A DNA stretch of 64,000 nucleotides from Parelaphostrongylus tenuis. Lineage: Eukaryota; Nematoda; Chromadorea; Rhabditida; Metastrongylidae. The position numbers were made by a program, and so were the translations under genes. The stretch is taken from positions 248,001-312,000 of the forward strand of contig JAHQIW010000304.1 of assembly GCA_019055375.1 (NCBI GenBank), in the 5' to 3' direction. The notes under the pieces were generated by a model. That model saw only the letters and a program-made list of their open reading frames with translations. It was not told where the DNA came from and did not search any database. Every line of letters begins with the position of its first letter. Position 1 is the first letter of the stretch. This document shows positions 1-11,900 of the stretch, piece by piece.

Positions 1-590
1 AGCCATTCCCTGAACGAATTCAAATGAATTATAGCTGAGTGAGCTACACACTGTTAAGTTATAGCACTCACCTAATTAGACATTTAGGTGGTCCGTTTAT
101 GAAGGACAACATCATTTGTCCTACTCGGTTTGTTAAACTGGAACCACCGTCTGTCAAGATGGTAAAGTTCGAGTGAAAATATGGTAGTAAATTGATGCTC
201 TGTTATCTCCTCACATCAATGCGTTGTGTGTTGATAAAGTATGATCCTTCTTGGAAAGTTGGGAACTCAGTTTAAAGGTGTCAGCACTGAGAATCCGTCT
301 TTTGAAGAGTCTCTTGAAAACAGACTCCTTGTCATTTAATGTATCACATGTTGATTTATAGTTAATAATCTTCATCAGACGCATAGGTGTTATTGACCGA
401 TAGACTAAAAATCACTATGAGGCAATCACTCATCTATATATTTGTTTTACATCCTCGCGAATGTATCTCCTCATCGTAGTTGGGAGGTGTTTCTGGTGGT
501 TGGACTACGAAATACAGCAAAGAGTTCACTATCCCTGCAAGACCTCTTAAGCGGAAGTGTCCGACGTTTCTACCGCGAAAGTGGGCAATG
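1..590. other. No recognisable gene
   Basis: I see no convincing exon, RNA gene or named repeat here. The right part, before the RTE remnant, may be its unrecognisable 5' region. Confidence 0.4.
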
Positions 591-769
591 AGTCAATCGC
601 ACCAAGAATGACCGCCGTCTTGGTAGGGACTAGTCGCAAGGTGGTATTCTCTCTCTGATCCACAAAGGCGGCGACTGCTCATAATGTAGCAAAGACTTGA
701 GGAAGGTTCAGGATAGGGTTACCTCGGGACTATAGGAAAACAGCTAATCCAGTAAGAAATTTCCAACCT

Positions 770-2850
770 CGTACTGCGCATATTGGGTGCTTCCGTCACT
801 ATGCGCACTTTTCGAGGCTGCTGGTCATATCGAATCCAATGTGATTGCCCTACAAGAAGCGAAAATTGTAAGACGAACTTAATACCATCAGACGGCGGAA
901 CTCTCCTTATTCGCGGAGCGAAGTTCCCGTGAAATGGCGGAGGCATTAGCTTTGTCGCTCACCCAGATGTCTCGCATTTAGTCGCATCTCACGAAGTCCT
1001 ATCATAGCGCCTAGCTATACTTTGCCTCTAACTTCCCTTTTGAAACAAAATCAGTACCATCAACCGCTATTCACCAGCTCGTACAGATCATGAGAGCGAA
1101 GTAGGCGCGTCCATGACAAACTGGAGGAAGTCATCAGCAAAAGTCCCTCTAAAAAAACGTTGTTGAGGACTTCAGTGCCCGATTGAAAGTGGTCAGCAAA
1201 GATGAGCACAGTATAGGGAAATTCGGATGAGAGAAAGTAAAAAGGACGGAGACTGTCTTGCAGGACTCCTATCCGAAGCAGTCCTCTAAAGAAACTCATA
1301 TTTCGAGAACAGAAGAGCCGCTTATGGACACAAGATTTTTCCAACGACACGACTCATGTGGAAATAAAGATTGATCATATATTTACAAAAACAGAATGGT
1401 GCCTCTCTGACATTGCAAGGGTACCTAGATTCTGTAATAGATCTGATCACAGCCTCTTACGTGCGAAATTTCGATTCAACGACCAGCTGGGAAAGACGTA
1501 CTGTCATCGCCCACAAGAAGCAAAACAAGTCATTTACGGCAAGGGTATTCTCAACAAAACCTTTCCTTGTATGTTGCAGATAGAGGAAGACCCGACCGAA
1601 GACTACGACCTGGTCGTCGATCGACCTAAAACTTGCGCCGAATCAGCATCAGTTCCTCAACAAGAATTTTGGATAGCATGTCTACTATCATCAAGGAGCC
1701 TTCTGCAAGGAGAAGGGAAATAAAGCTTGCTTCTTTGCAGCACACTCAACTAGGTTGATAATATATGCCAGTTGTATGAAGTCTCTGAAAGAGGATTCTC
1801 ATCGATGTAGACAAAAAAGTAATTATAAGCAGCACAAACAAGAGCAAGTCTGAAGAAATTCTATGGAGTCTCTGCAGATATAATGTTCCGCTATCCGCCA
1901 TAATGAGTATATATGAGAACACCCCGCCAAGATATGGACATGATCACGGTAAAATTCCAAATCAAACTTTTCTTTTCCACGACCGTTGCCGGGGACCACG
2001 AATTTTCCACTGGTGAGAAACCACAAGGATTAGCCGCCGATGTTCGAATTGCCTTGAAAGTATAGTTAGCATGACAACATTACTACCAATCTTTTGTAGC
2101 TGGTGGCCACAATCTGCATGTACTTCTCGTGAGACTTAATTTCATACTTTTGAAAAGAAAAATCCCAGACTAGTGGAGGACTTCACGCACAGTCATTCTA
2201 TCTATAAAGGGTGACAGTAGGAATTTTTGTAACTACTACACAAAATATTTGTTGAATGTACTCTATAAGCTGCTCAAGAAGATCATCGTTCTCGCATGTC
2301 GCAGAGTTTGGATGTACCATAGCCGGACGAAAAAGCAGGATTCCGGAAGGAAATTTGCTACATGGACCACATCCAAACCATGTCACGGGTCATTAAAATT
2401 TGTCGGGAACACCTCATGCCTCTTGTGACCTTTATCGACTACGAGAAAGCGTTTGACAGGCCGAAACGAATAAAATCCTCATAGCAGTGGTCGACCAAGC
2501 TGTAGACCTGTCTTCATACGAACATTAACAAACCACTATCGAAACTGCAGCACAAAAAACGGCTTTTCCATCTACCCCCATTATACACTTTTGGAAAAAG
2601 GGTTCGACCAGGCAAAACTATCGCCAAAGCTGTTCACTGCTGCATTACAATGGACAACGAAGTCGTTCGATTGGGACAAGAAAGGCATACGCAGTAGTGG
2701 AAAATTTCTGCGCGACACCGTCATTTTCTTGAGGAGTACCATTGAAGCAGGGACGATGCTCAAGAACGCAATTAAGCGCCCAAAAACTGGGTTAGGCATA
2801 AACACGACGAGGACCCAGTTTATGATGATTTTATGATGCAAAATCAAACA
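770..2850 (+). mobile_element. Decayed RTE-type non-LTR retrotransposon, copy 1 (endonuclease plus reverse transcriptase)
   Basis: Translated pieces in shifting forward frames follow the order of an RTE polyprotein. Endonuclease residues HIESNVIALQEAK lie near 825-870 and GGISFVAHPDVSH near 937-985. The C-terminal endonuclease block (DHIFTKTEWCLSD, then the catalytic-type SDHSLLRAKFRF) lies near 1370-1480. Reverse transcriptase pieces include PLVTFIDYEKAFD near 2417-2457 (motif A with its Asp) and SPKLFTAALQWTTKSFDWD near 2620-2680. Similarity stops near 2850, so the 3' third is missing. Many stops and frameshifts make it inactive. It is a different subfamily from the copy at 54.8-58.1 kb, judged by the divergent endonuclease tail. 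Confidence 0.75.
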
Positions 2851-3990
2851 ACTTTAACTTGCTGATTATCTGGTTACAAAGGCTACGTCATACGCGTACA
2901 TTGGACGTTCAGTAAACACGGAGACCTTTATCGTCATATTTCCATCCGTTCTATATGAATTTCCACAAAGGTGGTTGTTGCCATAGATATTTGTTAATGT
3001 TTTAGAAGGAAAACACTGTTCGGCAAATCTTCCGTTCAAGAAAGAAGCGAATGCGGGACCACCATGTGAGTGTGACTTTACCATTAAGACTGGCCTCACT
3101 TTTGGTTATTTGACCATTCATTTCTTATTTAGATTTTTGATAGGGTAAATATACCATTCCAAACCTCCTTCGATTTAAAGGTTTAAGTTTGAACCTGACT
3201 TTCAGAGGTCAAATATTTGGTTCAATTCCTCACTACTTAGAAGCGGTGGTGTCGAACCCACGAACAACTACAAAAAAAAAAATAGGAAGCTCAAAAGCTT
3301 AGCACCTCACTTTGTGAAAGTTGACGTTATTTTACTACTTATGATAAGCTCCTGTTTTGATATCGTTTTTGAAATATGAACAGTCCTGAATATAGCTGAG
3401 ACTTCATTACTAATTGCACTAGGACTGTTAAAAATTCTTTTAGTTTTCGATTTTTTGCGGATGTGATCTTAGTGTAACTATAGATGGTGGAATCTAAAAT
3501 TCTAATCACATCTGAGGATTAGATAGGATGAACTTCGTCTTGGAAAATATGAGCGAAAATTGCGCGGAAGCGGAGAAGTATCACGAGGGAAGTCAAGACT
3601 TGGCGAATTTCTTACTCGTCTCAGTTAAGATGTTACTAATAAAACCTAATGTACTGAAGGCTTCATATGAGGTTTCTGAACCGGCAACCTCCAAAATATA
3701 AGAGAAATCGTGATATTTATGCTTTTAAGAAGTTAGGAAAGACATCGATATCCGAATTGCTTTTTGCTTTGTCTTTTTTTTTCTTTTTCAGAATTGAGTG
3801 CTTCATGTAACTGTATTAAATTTTCCTATCAGGTGTCATCTGCAAGCTTTCATCAAAATGTGTAGAATAATTATAATGGTGATGTTGGCTTATAATTCCA
3901 AAATGTTTTTCCTTATCCTTGTAGAAAAGTAATCTGTGTAGAATGAAGTTGAAACCAAAGACTGCATATCAATAGAGCTTGGGAATATGC
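2851..3990. other. No recognisable gene
   Basis: AT-rich sequence with many stops in all frames. I recognise no repeat family, exon or RNA gene. Confidence 0.4.
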
Positions 3991-4002
3991 AAATTAGACA
4001 TT

Positions 4003-4262
4003 TTATTGGTCCGTCTTCAAGTATTTTTCTGCAGTGTGCGGATTCCAGTACTACTAGTATTCAATTCGTTTTTTTTTCGTTTTCTTCTTGAACGTCGTAA
4101 ACACTGGTCGAGCGAGTAAACTTGTAATCTCAAGGATAGCCTGGCTGTGGCGTTCCATATGGCATTGATGTTGATTGCCGGAGAGAGTTGGGGGTATAGA
4201 TCGGCTTCACGCGCGCCGCGACGAGCATTACAATCACTCGGCCACGACGCTCCCGCTTGGGA
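4003..4262 (-). repeat. SINE family B copy
   Basis: About 250 bases recurring near 5657, 7996 (opposite strand), 8466, 11498 and 47590. On the minus strand the element begins with a tRNA-like head: a gene-start-like GCCG..., then an A-box-like stretch of the form TGGCCGAGTGGTT, clearest in the 11.7 and 5.9 kb copies. It ends in a shared tail with TGAAGACGGA. No protein is encoded. It is interpreted as a tRNA-derived SINE. Confidence 0.6.
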
Positions 4263-5109
4263 ACACTCATCGAGTTTTTTTTAGCGTATTATTATGCGTT
4301 ACTTTTCTCACGAACAAAAGTGTGATAATTTTTTTGGATGACAAAAGATCTTGATTGCTCATGATATATGAAAATAGTAATCGTGCACTTACAATGCTCA
4401 TTTCTCCATTGAACATGATTATCTCCACATCCTAAAGTTTCGACTAAATCAAGTAATTAATAGCAAAGTCTCTAGTCTTCACGTCCGCGTGTCAGGTTCT
4501 TCCATGGATTACACCTACTCGACCATCAAAAGAGCAGCCTTATTTTGTCTTTCTCGGTGACATCAAGAGTCCATAATCAATGAAATTTGGGCTTTCGAGA
4601 TAACTAAAAGTCTAGTGAAAAGCCGTCCACTTCTTCTAGCTAAGCAAAAGTGCACACCAAGTGTGAAATGTCATTTTTGCTGCTACGTGCACTAAGGAGG
4701 CGTTTTTAAAACCAACTAAACTATTGAAACTGCTTTTCTCAAGCCATCGAATGACGATTTTTTGGGGTAATAGTTCTGTTCAGCGAAAAGACTTTTTGAA
4801 TAATTATACATACAAAAGACGCACGCCGTTCTGAATGTGTTATAAACCTTCCGTACGCAGGCACCATGCAGACAAAATGAATTATTCATTCGATGGGGCA
4901 AAGACTTACGATGGACGTTTGATGAAAACAAGTAGAGAAAAAAAACCAGGCATGACGTCAACAGACGAGGAAACGCTCCACTGAACTGTCGGATAAAGAT
5001 GATTGCCTGGGGTGATACGACTGTAGAGGAATTATAACAGTGCAAGCTACTAAGCTAGAAAAGCTACGTGGCTGCATTTTACTAAGAGTCAGAATCAACA
5101 ACTTGAATA
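4263..5109. other. No recognisable gene
   Basis: A 109-codon minus-strand frame at 4716-5045 has no motif I recognise and no flanking splice signals that join it to anything. I treat the stretch as non-coding. Confidence 0.4.
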
Positions 5110-5405
5110 ACTATTCTGCAGTGTTGTGCAAAACATTCGGCTCAGGCATGACCGCCGTAATCCAAGCAAACGACAATCGACAATCAATCACTGTGAAAGA
5201 GCGCCATGGTGATCCTTCCACCGTACGTTGAGTGTAGATAGTTCGGGGTCGATTCCTCTATATAGGGGATATCACCCCGTAAAAGGAACTGAATGAACCA
5301 AAAGGTACCGAGCTACTGATGAGGCTGAAAGGCCGAAACATGTCTCTAGCACTTTATAACTGTCATAACAAACATCATGAAAGGCTCAAGATAGATGCTG
5401 TCAAG
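5110..5405 (+). mobile_element. H1 hammerhead element, copy a (right half)
   Basis: Shares with the copies at 31.5 and 41.2 kb the block beginning CGACAATCAATCACT and running through CGCCATGGTGAT and a TATATAGGGG segment to a hammerhead core. It ends in the family terminus (CATGAAAGGCTCAAGATA). No left inverted arm is recognisable. It encodes no protein. Confidence 0.65.
5308..5352 (+). ncRNA. Hammerhead ribozyme motif, degenerate stem I (H1a)
   Basis: CTGATGA lies at 5316-5322, followed by GGCTGAAAGGCC (stem II, GGC/GCC-type pairing) and GAAAC, then a very short palindromic stem III (ACATGT) ending in the GTC cleavage triplet at 5342-5344. All core bases fit the hammerhead consensus. Stem I is imperfect: GCTA (5312-5315) can pair with TAGC (5347-5350) only with two bases bulged. 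Activity is therefore doubtful. Confidence 0.6.
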
Positions 5406-5656
5406 ATCCATTCTGCAGTTTTCAACACACTGGCCCAAGCCGTTGTCAATTTCGAACCACTTTTCCAACCCGTTTCTAAGGCTATTAACGAAACAGCCAA
5501 CGAAAAGCAGCGATTCCATCGCTTTGCTAGCAGTCTTTCTTCGATGATCTATCGTAGCCGTCAGTGTCAGTGAGAACGCGATTCAACTCTCTCCAGAGTC
5601 GAATGTTTTGCATACCACTCAGTACATCTATTTTATTTACACGACCCATTATTACA

Positions 5657-5895
5657 ATTTTTTTATTGTGTGGATCCCAGCACTCCTAGCATTCGCTCCG
5701 TTTTTCGCCTCCTTCTTGAATGGCGTAGAATAGTGGTCGAGTATGTCTCCTTGCAACCTCGAGGAAAGCTTGGCTGTGGCATTCCACAGGGCCTTCTTAT
5801 TGACTGCCGGAGAGAAGTGGGGAGGGCGGGGGGGGGCTCGGCGTAACGCGCACGGCGACGAGCATCACAACCACGCGGCCACGGCCTCCCACCAC
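5657..5895 (-). repeat. SINE family B copy
   Basis: Same family as 4003-4262. The tRNA-like head is at the right end (GGCCACGGCC region read on the minus strand) and GTGGATCCCAGC lies near the left end. It contains a run of about nine G at 5829-5837. Confidence 0.6.
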
Positions 5896-6265
5896 TCAAT
5901 ACTCTTGCAATAAAAGTGAACAACTCCTATAGAAGCTTGATTATCCACCTCTGTCAGATGCAATCAAAGGGAAAGAAGCCGATATAAACGACAAATGAGA
6001 GCGATCCAAGGGTGAGGGCAGCGAGCCCCGGGGGAGGCGAATGATTGTGGCAAAGCACTCCAACGAGCCGCGATCGAGGCGCGAGTCAGTCTCGCACGGC
6101 TAGCGCGCCTTATGGCCGTCGTTCCCAGTAGCGTCTGGTTGTTCATTTATTTATTCAACTATTAATTCCATTTCTTTATTTATGCGTTTATTCATCTGTT
6201 TATTTGTTTATTTGTTTACTAGTTCATTTGTTTATCTGTTTATTTGTTTCGACATCACCCATGAT
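5896..6265. other. GC-rich patch followed by TTTA/TTTG simple repeat
   Basis: 5985-6125 is markedly richer in G+C and CpG than its surroundings. 6145-6250 is an imperfect TTTATTTG-type simple repeat. No gene is recognised. The open frame across the simple repeat is low complexity. Confidence 0.5.
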
Positions 6266-6269
6266 CACA

Positions 6270-6552
6270 ATTCCATGTGAGGATCCCAGCTTTTTCTGCA
6301 CTCGATTCCTTTCCCCGCATTCATTGACTACAAAAGTCTCTGAGCATTTCACGTGTTGCTTAGGCTGCTCGTCCTCTTCATGGATGTTCTCAAATAATGG
6401 TCAAGGCTTCTCCTCGGAATATTGGGGGTAGCCGAGATAATACGCTTACTAAGGCGTTCCTTGAATGACTGTGAGAGGTTGGGAGGGGGATCGAACCATC
6501 GCCTTGCCTCAGAATCACCGCCTCTCGGACCACTGTGCTCCCTTAACTCCTA
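6270..6552 (-). repeat. SINE family C copy
   Basis: On the minus strand it starts with a tRNA-like head: GGGAGCACAGTGGTCCGAG, with a B-box-like GGTTCGATCCCCC near 6491-6503. The rest is shared with copies near 15.2-15.5 and 40.3-40.6 kb. The tail (GTGAGGATCCCAG) resembles SINE B, so B and C are probably sister families. Confidence 0.6.
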
Positions 6553-7017
6553 CCATCTATTCGTACTCTTCTTCTTTCTGATTCTCAAGTGTATCAGGTG
6601 CTGATCTTCCAGGAATTCGACCACTTTGCGTCGGTAGATCATAAGACCGCGGAACTCCTTTTTGCGTCGAATTTAAGCGCAGTCTCACCTTTCGTGAAGA
6701 CGGAAGCTTCATGTGTATGTAGGTGGTGAATGCCTGTAACTAGCCGGGAAAAGTACGGGCCTCATGGAAAGTTGTGGTCCCATCGATGATTTCGTTAAAT
6801 AAGAAACTCGAGAGTACATTTAGGCTGAGGGTTAGTCGTAAAAATTGATGGGACGACAACTCTCCATTAGCGTCGAAAGCAGTTCCCCATTTATTCATGA
6901 ACTTCTGAAATGTTGCTATTGACGAATCTGTGGAGAAATTCCGTTTCGAAGCGATTGAACAACGACGACTTGATTCCCACGGTATCGAGGGATCGCACTC
7001 GATCGGAAGCGGACGTG
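6553..7017. other. No recognisable gene
   Basis: I see no repeat or exon I can name. A pair of 60-codon frames on opposite strands at 6891-7101 overlap a SINE and have no family features. Confidence 0.4.
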
Positions 7018-7300
7018 CGTAGAGCAGAGGTTAGAGATGCCCTGGGACACGCACGTGATCCATGGTTCGATCTGGCGCTCACGGCTCACTAAACCTTTCA
7101 TCCCTCCGGGGTCAGCAAATTAATGCCACTGTTGTCCTGGAGGGTAACAGCAGTGGCTTGATACATCGATAGGCCACTGAGAGCCATTCTAGAGGCCGAA
7201 AAAAACATTCAATCAGCTCTGTGGTGCTACGAATTGAATTGAATGCATGGTGCATCCCTCAGGGATTAATCAGCGTCAAGAGCTTTATCCTCTTGGCCCT
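7018..7300 (+). repeat. SINE family A copy, diverged
   Basis: tRNA-derived SINE. The head has GGTTAGAGATGCCC (A-box region) and a B box ATGGTTCGATCTGG near 7060-7073. The body has CCCTCCGGGGTC and the tail has GCATCCCTCAGGGATT followed by AGCTTTATCC. This is the most diverged of the full-length A copies. Confidence 0.65.
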
Positions 7301-7409
7301 TTATGCAGGCAGTAATTTGCGGCTAGACTGGATTGGAGACTTAAGCATCTTTCTCTTATAATTAAGTCCGAAGTTATTAATGATAGTTTTTATCGAATAC
7401 AATAGTAAT

Positions 7410-7475
7410 ACACTGGTCGACGTTTCGCAAGTATCACCCTCTTCAGAGTCGTTTTATTGCATAATGGCCCACTAG
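7410..7475 (-). other. Weak hammerhead-like motif of the CTGAAGA...CGAAACGTC type
   Basis: The minus strand reads CTCTGAAGAGGGTGATACTT and then GCGAAACGTCGACC. This resembles degenerate hammerhead-like motifs in Penelope-like and related elements, but the core has CTGAAGA where CTGANGA is required. No flanking element was identified. Confidence 0.25.
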
Positions 7476-7560
7476 AATTTATGTGAACCAACCAGCCGCA
7501 TCGAGTCTTACATAGGCTAACAATCTCTAATCTGTGCATGTACGTATAAGCACGTGTGTA

Positions 7561-7618
7561 CGTATATATATATATATATATATATATATACTATATATAT
7601 ATATATATATATATATAT
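7561..7618. repeat. (TA)n microsatellite
   Basis: Nearly pure TA repeat of about 58 bases abutting a SINE A head. Open frames made of YI repeats here are artefacts. Confidence 0.95.
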
Positions 7619-7917
7619 GGGCGCATGTGGCGCCGTGGTTAGAGGTGCTCTGCTTCGCACACGAGGTCAATGGTTCGATCTCGCGCTCATGACTCACCGA
7701 GCCATCCATCCCTCCGGGGTCGGTAAATTGGTACCAGGCAAGTCTCAGACTTGTCTGGGAGGATATGCAGCACTGACTCCGTTCAGCGGGAGGCCACCGC
7801 GAGTCATTGTAAAGGCCAGATGTGCATTCAATCACCTCAAACGAAGTTAAAAATTGAAGTCGAATGCATGGCGCATCCCTCAGAGATTGATCAACGCCGA
7901 GAGCTTTATCCTTTATC

Positions 7918-7918
<1 letters not shown>
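7619..7918 (+). repeat. SINE family A copy, well preserved
   Basis: Begins GCGCATGTGGCGCCGTGGTT (A-box region TGGCGCCGTGGTTAG) and has B box GGTTCGATCTC at 7672-7682, as in a tRNA gene. Then follow CCCTCCGGGGTCGGTAAAT, an internal region with GAGTCATTGTAAAGGCC, and a 3' tail of TATCCTTTATCCTTT repeats running into (TA)n. No protein is encoded. RNA polymerase III transcription is expected from the boxes (inference). Confidence 0.8.
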
Positions 7919-7983
<65 letters not shown>

Positions 7984-7992
7984 CCTATATGT
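7919..7992. repeat. (TA)n microsatellite
   Basis: Near-pure TA repeat following the SINE A tail. Confidence 0.95.
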
Positions 7993-7995
7993 ATA

Positions 7996-8234
7996 GAGCG
8001 TCATAGCCGACTGGTTGTGACAATGCTCATCGGGGCGCGCGTGACCCCCCCCCCCCCCTCCAACATTCTCCGGCAGTCACCAAGGAACGCCGTAACGCCA
8101 CAGCCAGGCTATCCTCGAGACTGCAGAGAGACGCGCTCAACCAGTACTTTCTTCCGTTCAAGAAGAAAAAACGAGCTGATTTTTAGAAATACAGGGATTC
8201 GTAGAGTGAAAAGATGAACTCCATCAAGACGGAT
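7996..8234 (+). repeat. SINE family B copy, plus orientation
   Basis: The only B copy on the plus strand. Its head has ATAGCCGACTGGTTGTGA (A-box-like), then a poly-C run at 8047-8060, and the tail ends ATCAAGACGGATC. Confidence 0.6.
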
Positions 8235-8249
8235 CTATAAAGCTTTCAA

Positions 8250-8462
8250 AAGTATACATAATATATATATATATATTTATATCAATACATCTGTAAGCAT
8301 ACAAACGTCCGCCGATTTGTGATTTATATGCGTATGTGCACATATGTGTAGATATATACGTATATATACATTTGTATATACATATATGTATATATACGCA
8401 CATGTATATGCGTATATATACATATGTATACATGTACGTGTGTGTACATGTATAGTATACAC
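8250..8462. repeat. TA-rich cryptic microsatellite (TATACA/TATGTA)
   Basis: Alternating pyrimidine/purine sequence without a fixed unit. The long open frames through it on both strands are compositional. Confidence 0.85.
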
Positions 8463-8465
8463 TTT

Positions 8466-8716
8466 GGCCTTTTATCCGTCTTCAAAGTGGGCTTTTTTTA
8501 CTATGCGCAACTCAGTACTAGCAATCGATTCGTTTTTCGTCTTCTTCCTAAACGTCACAGAATACTGGCTGAGCGAGTCTTCTTGCAATCTCGAGGATAG
8601 CCTGGCCGTGACATTCCATAGGGCGTTCATTGTTGACTGCTGGAGAGTGTTGGTGTGTGAGGTTTGCCCTACGCGCATCGTGACGACCATCAAAACCACT
8701 CCGCCACGGCGCTATC
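8466..8716 (-). repeat. SINE family B copy
   Basis: Starts CCGTCTTCAAAGTGGG at the left (the 3' tail of the element) and ends at the tRNA-like head (CCGCCACGGC) at the right. Confidence 0.6.
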
Positions 8717-8726
8717 ATATGTAGAT

Positions 8727-8803
8727 ATGCACTATATATATATACATATACATATGTATATATCTACATATATATGCATATATCTATGTTTATATGTACA
8801 TAT
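8727..8803. repeat. TA-rich microsatellite
   Basis: Alternating TATATACATA sequence just upstream of the ZC3H15 start. Confidence 0.85.
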
Positions 8804-8942
8804 TCAGTGAAGAGTTGGTTCAGCAGCTATTGTACACGCCTACGGGTACTGTTCTTGGAGTTCCGAAGTGTAACCTATGCAGCGTCTCTATATTGTCTTT
8901 GTGTTACTCAGTTCATTGTATAGAAATCTTCACTGTAGGACG

Positions 8943-11900
8943 ATGCCACCTAAACAACAGCCTTCCAAAAAAGCTGAGCAGAAACGCAAGGAAAAAATCA
9001 TCGAGGACAAAACATTTGGATTGAAGAACAAGAAAGGAGCGCAGAATCAGAAATATGTTCAACAAATCCAGAACCAGGTAGTTTTCGAGGATTTTAACAC
9101 TCCGATCTATAAAGTTTCTATCGCATTCTACTCATTGAAGATCCGCAATAACAATGCTCGTGCGGAACAAGCTAAAGCTGCAGAAGCAAAGAAGAAGAAA
9201 GAACTCGATGATCTGCGAGATTTGAATAAGCTACTGAAACCTGTAGAGCAGAAGGTGCAGAGAGGTCGGTTTCTATCGTGACATTCGTCTCTTTCAGCTT
9301 ATTCCGTACCGTATTTACTCTGTAGTGCGCATCACCTGAATCACCTATCGCCTGGTTGATCTTCTACTGACTTGAGCGCGCGTCAGTAAAACTTCCATTT
9401 TTCTCTATCGCGGGCAAGAGTGGCCCAGTGGGTTCTCCTCGCCCTAAGGTATAACAGGGATTCCTATTTCTCTTACAGGGTTTTACGTGAAGGAATCTGG
9501 CTATCTGGCCAATGGTCTCTTCTAGTGGTGCGTGTGACATCCCGAGGGATCCTGACGGTAACAGCTCTTGTCCGTAGGCGTCGTTGAAATGCATCACCTA
9601 TGGGACCCACCTGATCGTTGACAGCTTGGCTTGTAGAACGGCATTACTTTTGATTGTCGATGTAGGTCATGACTTCGGATACTTTCTCTTACGAAGTACA
9701 AGATATCCCTAGCATCGACTTTTCCACTGAGCGTTCATTAGCGCCGAGTGGTCTTTCGTCCTGCTTACGCACTGACTAGGTTTCTACAATGTTAAGGCAT
9801 GAATAAGCGTTAGGTCAAAAATCGATGCTCTCAAACGCCACCCATGCCTCTCTATTTCTCCTGCTCAACTCTAAAACTAACTTCCTCATTATATTGACCT
9901 CCCGATCTAGATGAACGTAAATGGAGCTTTCGAAGATATTCATTCCGTTGAGCATCAATGGAGCAAAACCCATCCCTTCCTCATGAACATTGTTTTCGTA
10001 AGATTTAGTTGAAGCCCGATCTTTCTACAGGCATTGTCACCTCAGCAAAGCGAAAGTGGTTTGATTGTCAACCGTAGATTTTCACTCCCATATCGTCCCA
10101 TTCAGAGCGCATGTGGCGCAATGGTTAGAGGTGCCCTCCGTCGCACACGAGGTCAGTGGTTCGATCTCGCGCCCATGGCTCACCAAGCCATCCATCCCTC
10201 CGGGGTCGGTAAATTGGTACCAGACAGGTCTCAGACTTGTCTGGGAGGATAAGCAGCTCTGACTCGGTTCAGCGGAAGGCCTCCGCGAGTCATTGTAAAC
10301 ACCAGATATGCATTCAATCATCTCAAACGAAGTTAAAGATTGAAGTCTAATGCATGGCGCATTCCTCAGGGATTGATCAACGCCGTGAGCTTTATCATTT
10401 TATCCTTCATTGTCCCGTTCTAATGTTTGCATGCCCTCTTGTAGGATGGCAGTGAATAATTTTGGCGAGACGCTATTGTCATGTCGAACACATCTTTGCA
10501 CATCGATACTGGTATTTAAAAGTCCGATTCTTTCATGACCTCGGCATGAGTAAAGAAATGTGGAAATTTTCACAAACTGTCCTTTGCTTTGATTAAAACC
10601 TGCCCCTGGTACTCTTCTTTTCTCAAAATTTGATGACTAACGTTTCGACGACCCCGCCTTCGTATGAGCCTTATTTATATGGGAGAGGTCACCGGTCTTA
10701 TGTAAGACACTTTGAAAAATTTTAAGGATTTAGAAAGATTTTTCAAAGTGTCTCACATGAGATCGGTGACCTCTCCCATATAAATATGGCTCTGACGAAG
10801 GCGAGGTCGCCGAAACGCTAGCTATCAAATTTCGAAAAAAGAAGAGTACCGCGTGCAAGTTCTAATTAAAGAAAAGGATAATGGTATCGTTTCAGAATGG
10901 TGAAATTTCGGTATTGAAACCTCTGTGTTGCTTAGGAGGAATTCTTATGTAATGGGGAGAAACAGCCTGTATGTCCAGATGTTCTGTAACCACTTCTGCT
11001 AGAATGGATCAAACGCTTTCTGCAGATCGGTGAAAGTCAGAGAGAGCAATCTCTTGTACTCTCGCAAAAATTTGATATGTCTTGTTTAACGCGGTATTAG
11101 TGACACTATCAGTTTCTGGAGCTTCTGAAGCCTTTGAAAGGGCTCACCTCCTATTTTGTGAATCAAATAATGGAGCGACGAACTCAGAAAAGTTAGTTTG
11201 CCGACACCTTCATGTTTACCGGCTAAATAGCCTTCATGAAGCTAAGTATTAAATTTTCTTTCTGTATGTGCGGATATACGAGAAGTACGTCCTAAATGTT
11301 GAGTGGAATGCAAAACACTCGACTTTAGGCGGGAGTTGAACTCGTGTTTCACCCATATTGGTTGTACATGCTACCCTACACCATCAGTCTACCGCTCTGC
11401 CACAACTCTTCATATAGTTTAACATCGTAACACTCCTCTAAGAACGTAAAATGAAATATTGTTGTATGCACATGTTCATATTTTTGCTTTTACTTAGTGA
11501 TCCGTCTTCACAGTTTTCTGTGGGGATCCCAGTACTTCTTACATTCAAATCGTTTTTTTTTCTTCTTCAACATTGTAGAATACAGCTTGAGCAAGTCTCA
11601 TTGTAGTCTCAAGAATAGCCTGGCTGTAGTGTTCCATGAGGTGTTATTATTGACTGCCGGAGAGGGTGGAGGTGGAGCTCGGCTTCACGCGCCGCGACGA
11701 GCATCACAGCCAGTCAGCCACGGCCCCCCACATGTTTTCATATGCAGTACGTATGCCTGTGTATGCACATATGTGTGCATGTATACGCGTGCATATGTAC
11801 AGACATAGGAGACCATGGAGCACAGTGGTTAGAGGTGCTCCGAGTCTCACAAAAGGTCGATGGTTCGTCCTCGTTCTCAAGGCTCACCAACCATTATCCC

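Larger units (their letters stand above)
9365..11255 (-). mobile_element. Decayed RTE copy in ZC3H15 intron 2, interrupted by later insertions
   Basis: The minus strand reads the RTE 3' region: [14 protein letters not shown] and [16 protein letters not shown] near 9400-9595 match the C-terminal block seen at 13.2 and 42.7 kb. Sequence near 9840-9890 parallels 55.3 kb, 10420-10500 parallels 55.6 kb, and 10980-11100 parallels the reverse transcriptase region at 55.85 kb. The copy is split by a SINE A (10106-10425) and a foldback element (10590-10870). It is inactive. Confidence 0.65.

Noticed and set aside
7554..8724. Several 60-126 codon frames rich in Tyr/Ile
   Set aside because: They run through TA microsatellites and SINEs, so their composition is forced by the repeats.
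8344..8724. 126-codon plus-strand frame
   Set aside because: Spans a microsatellite and a SINE B copy.
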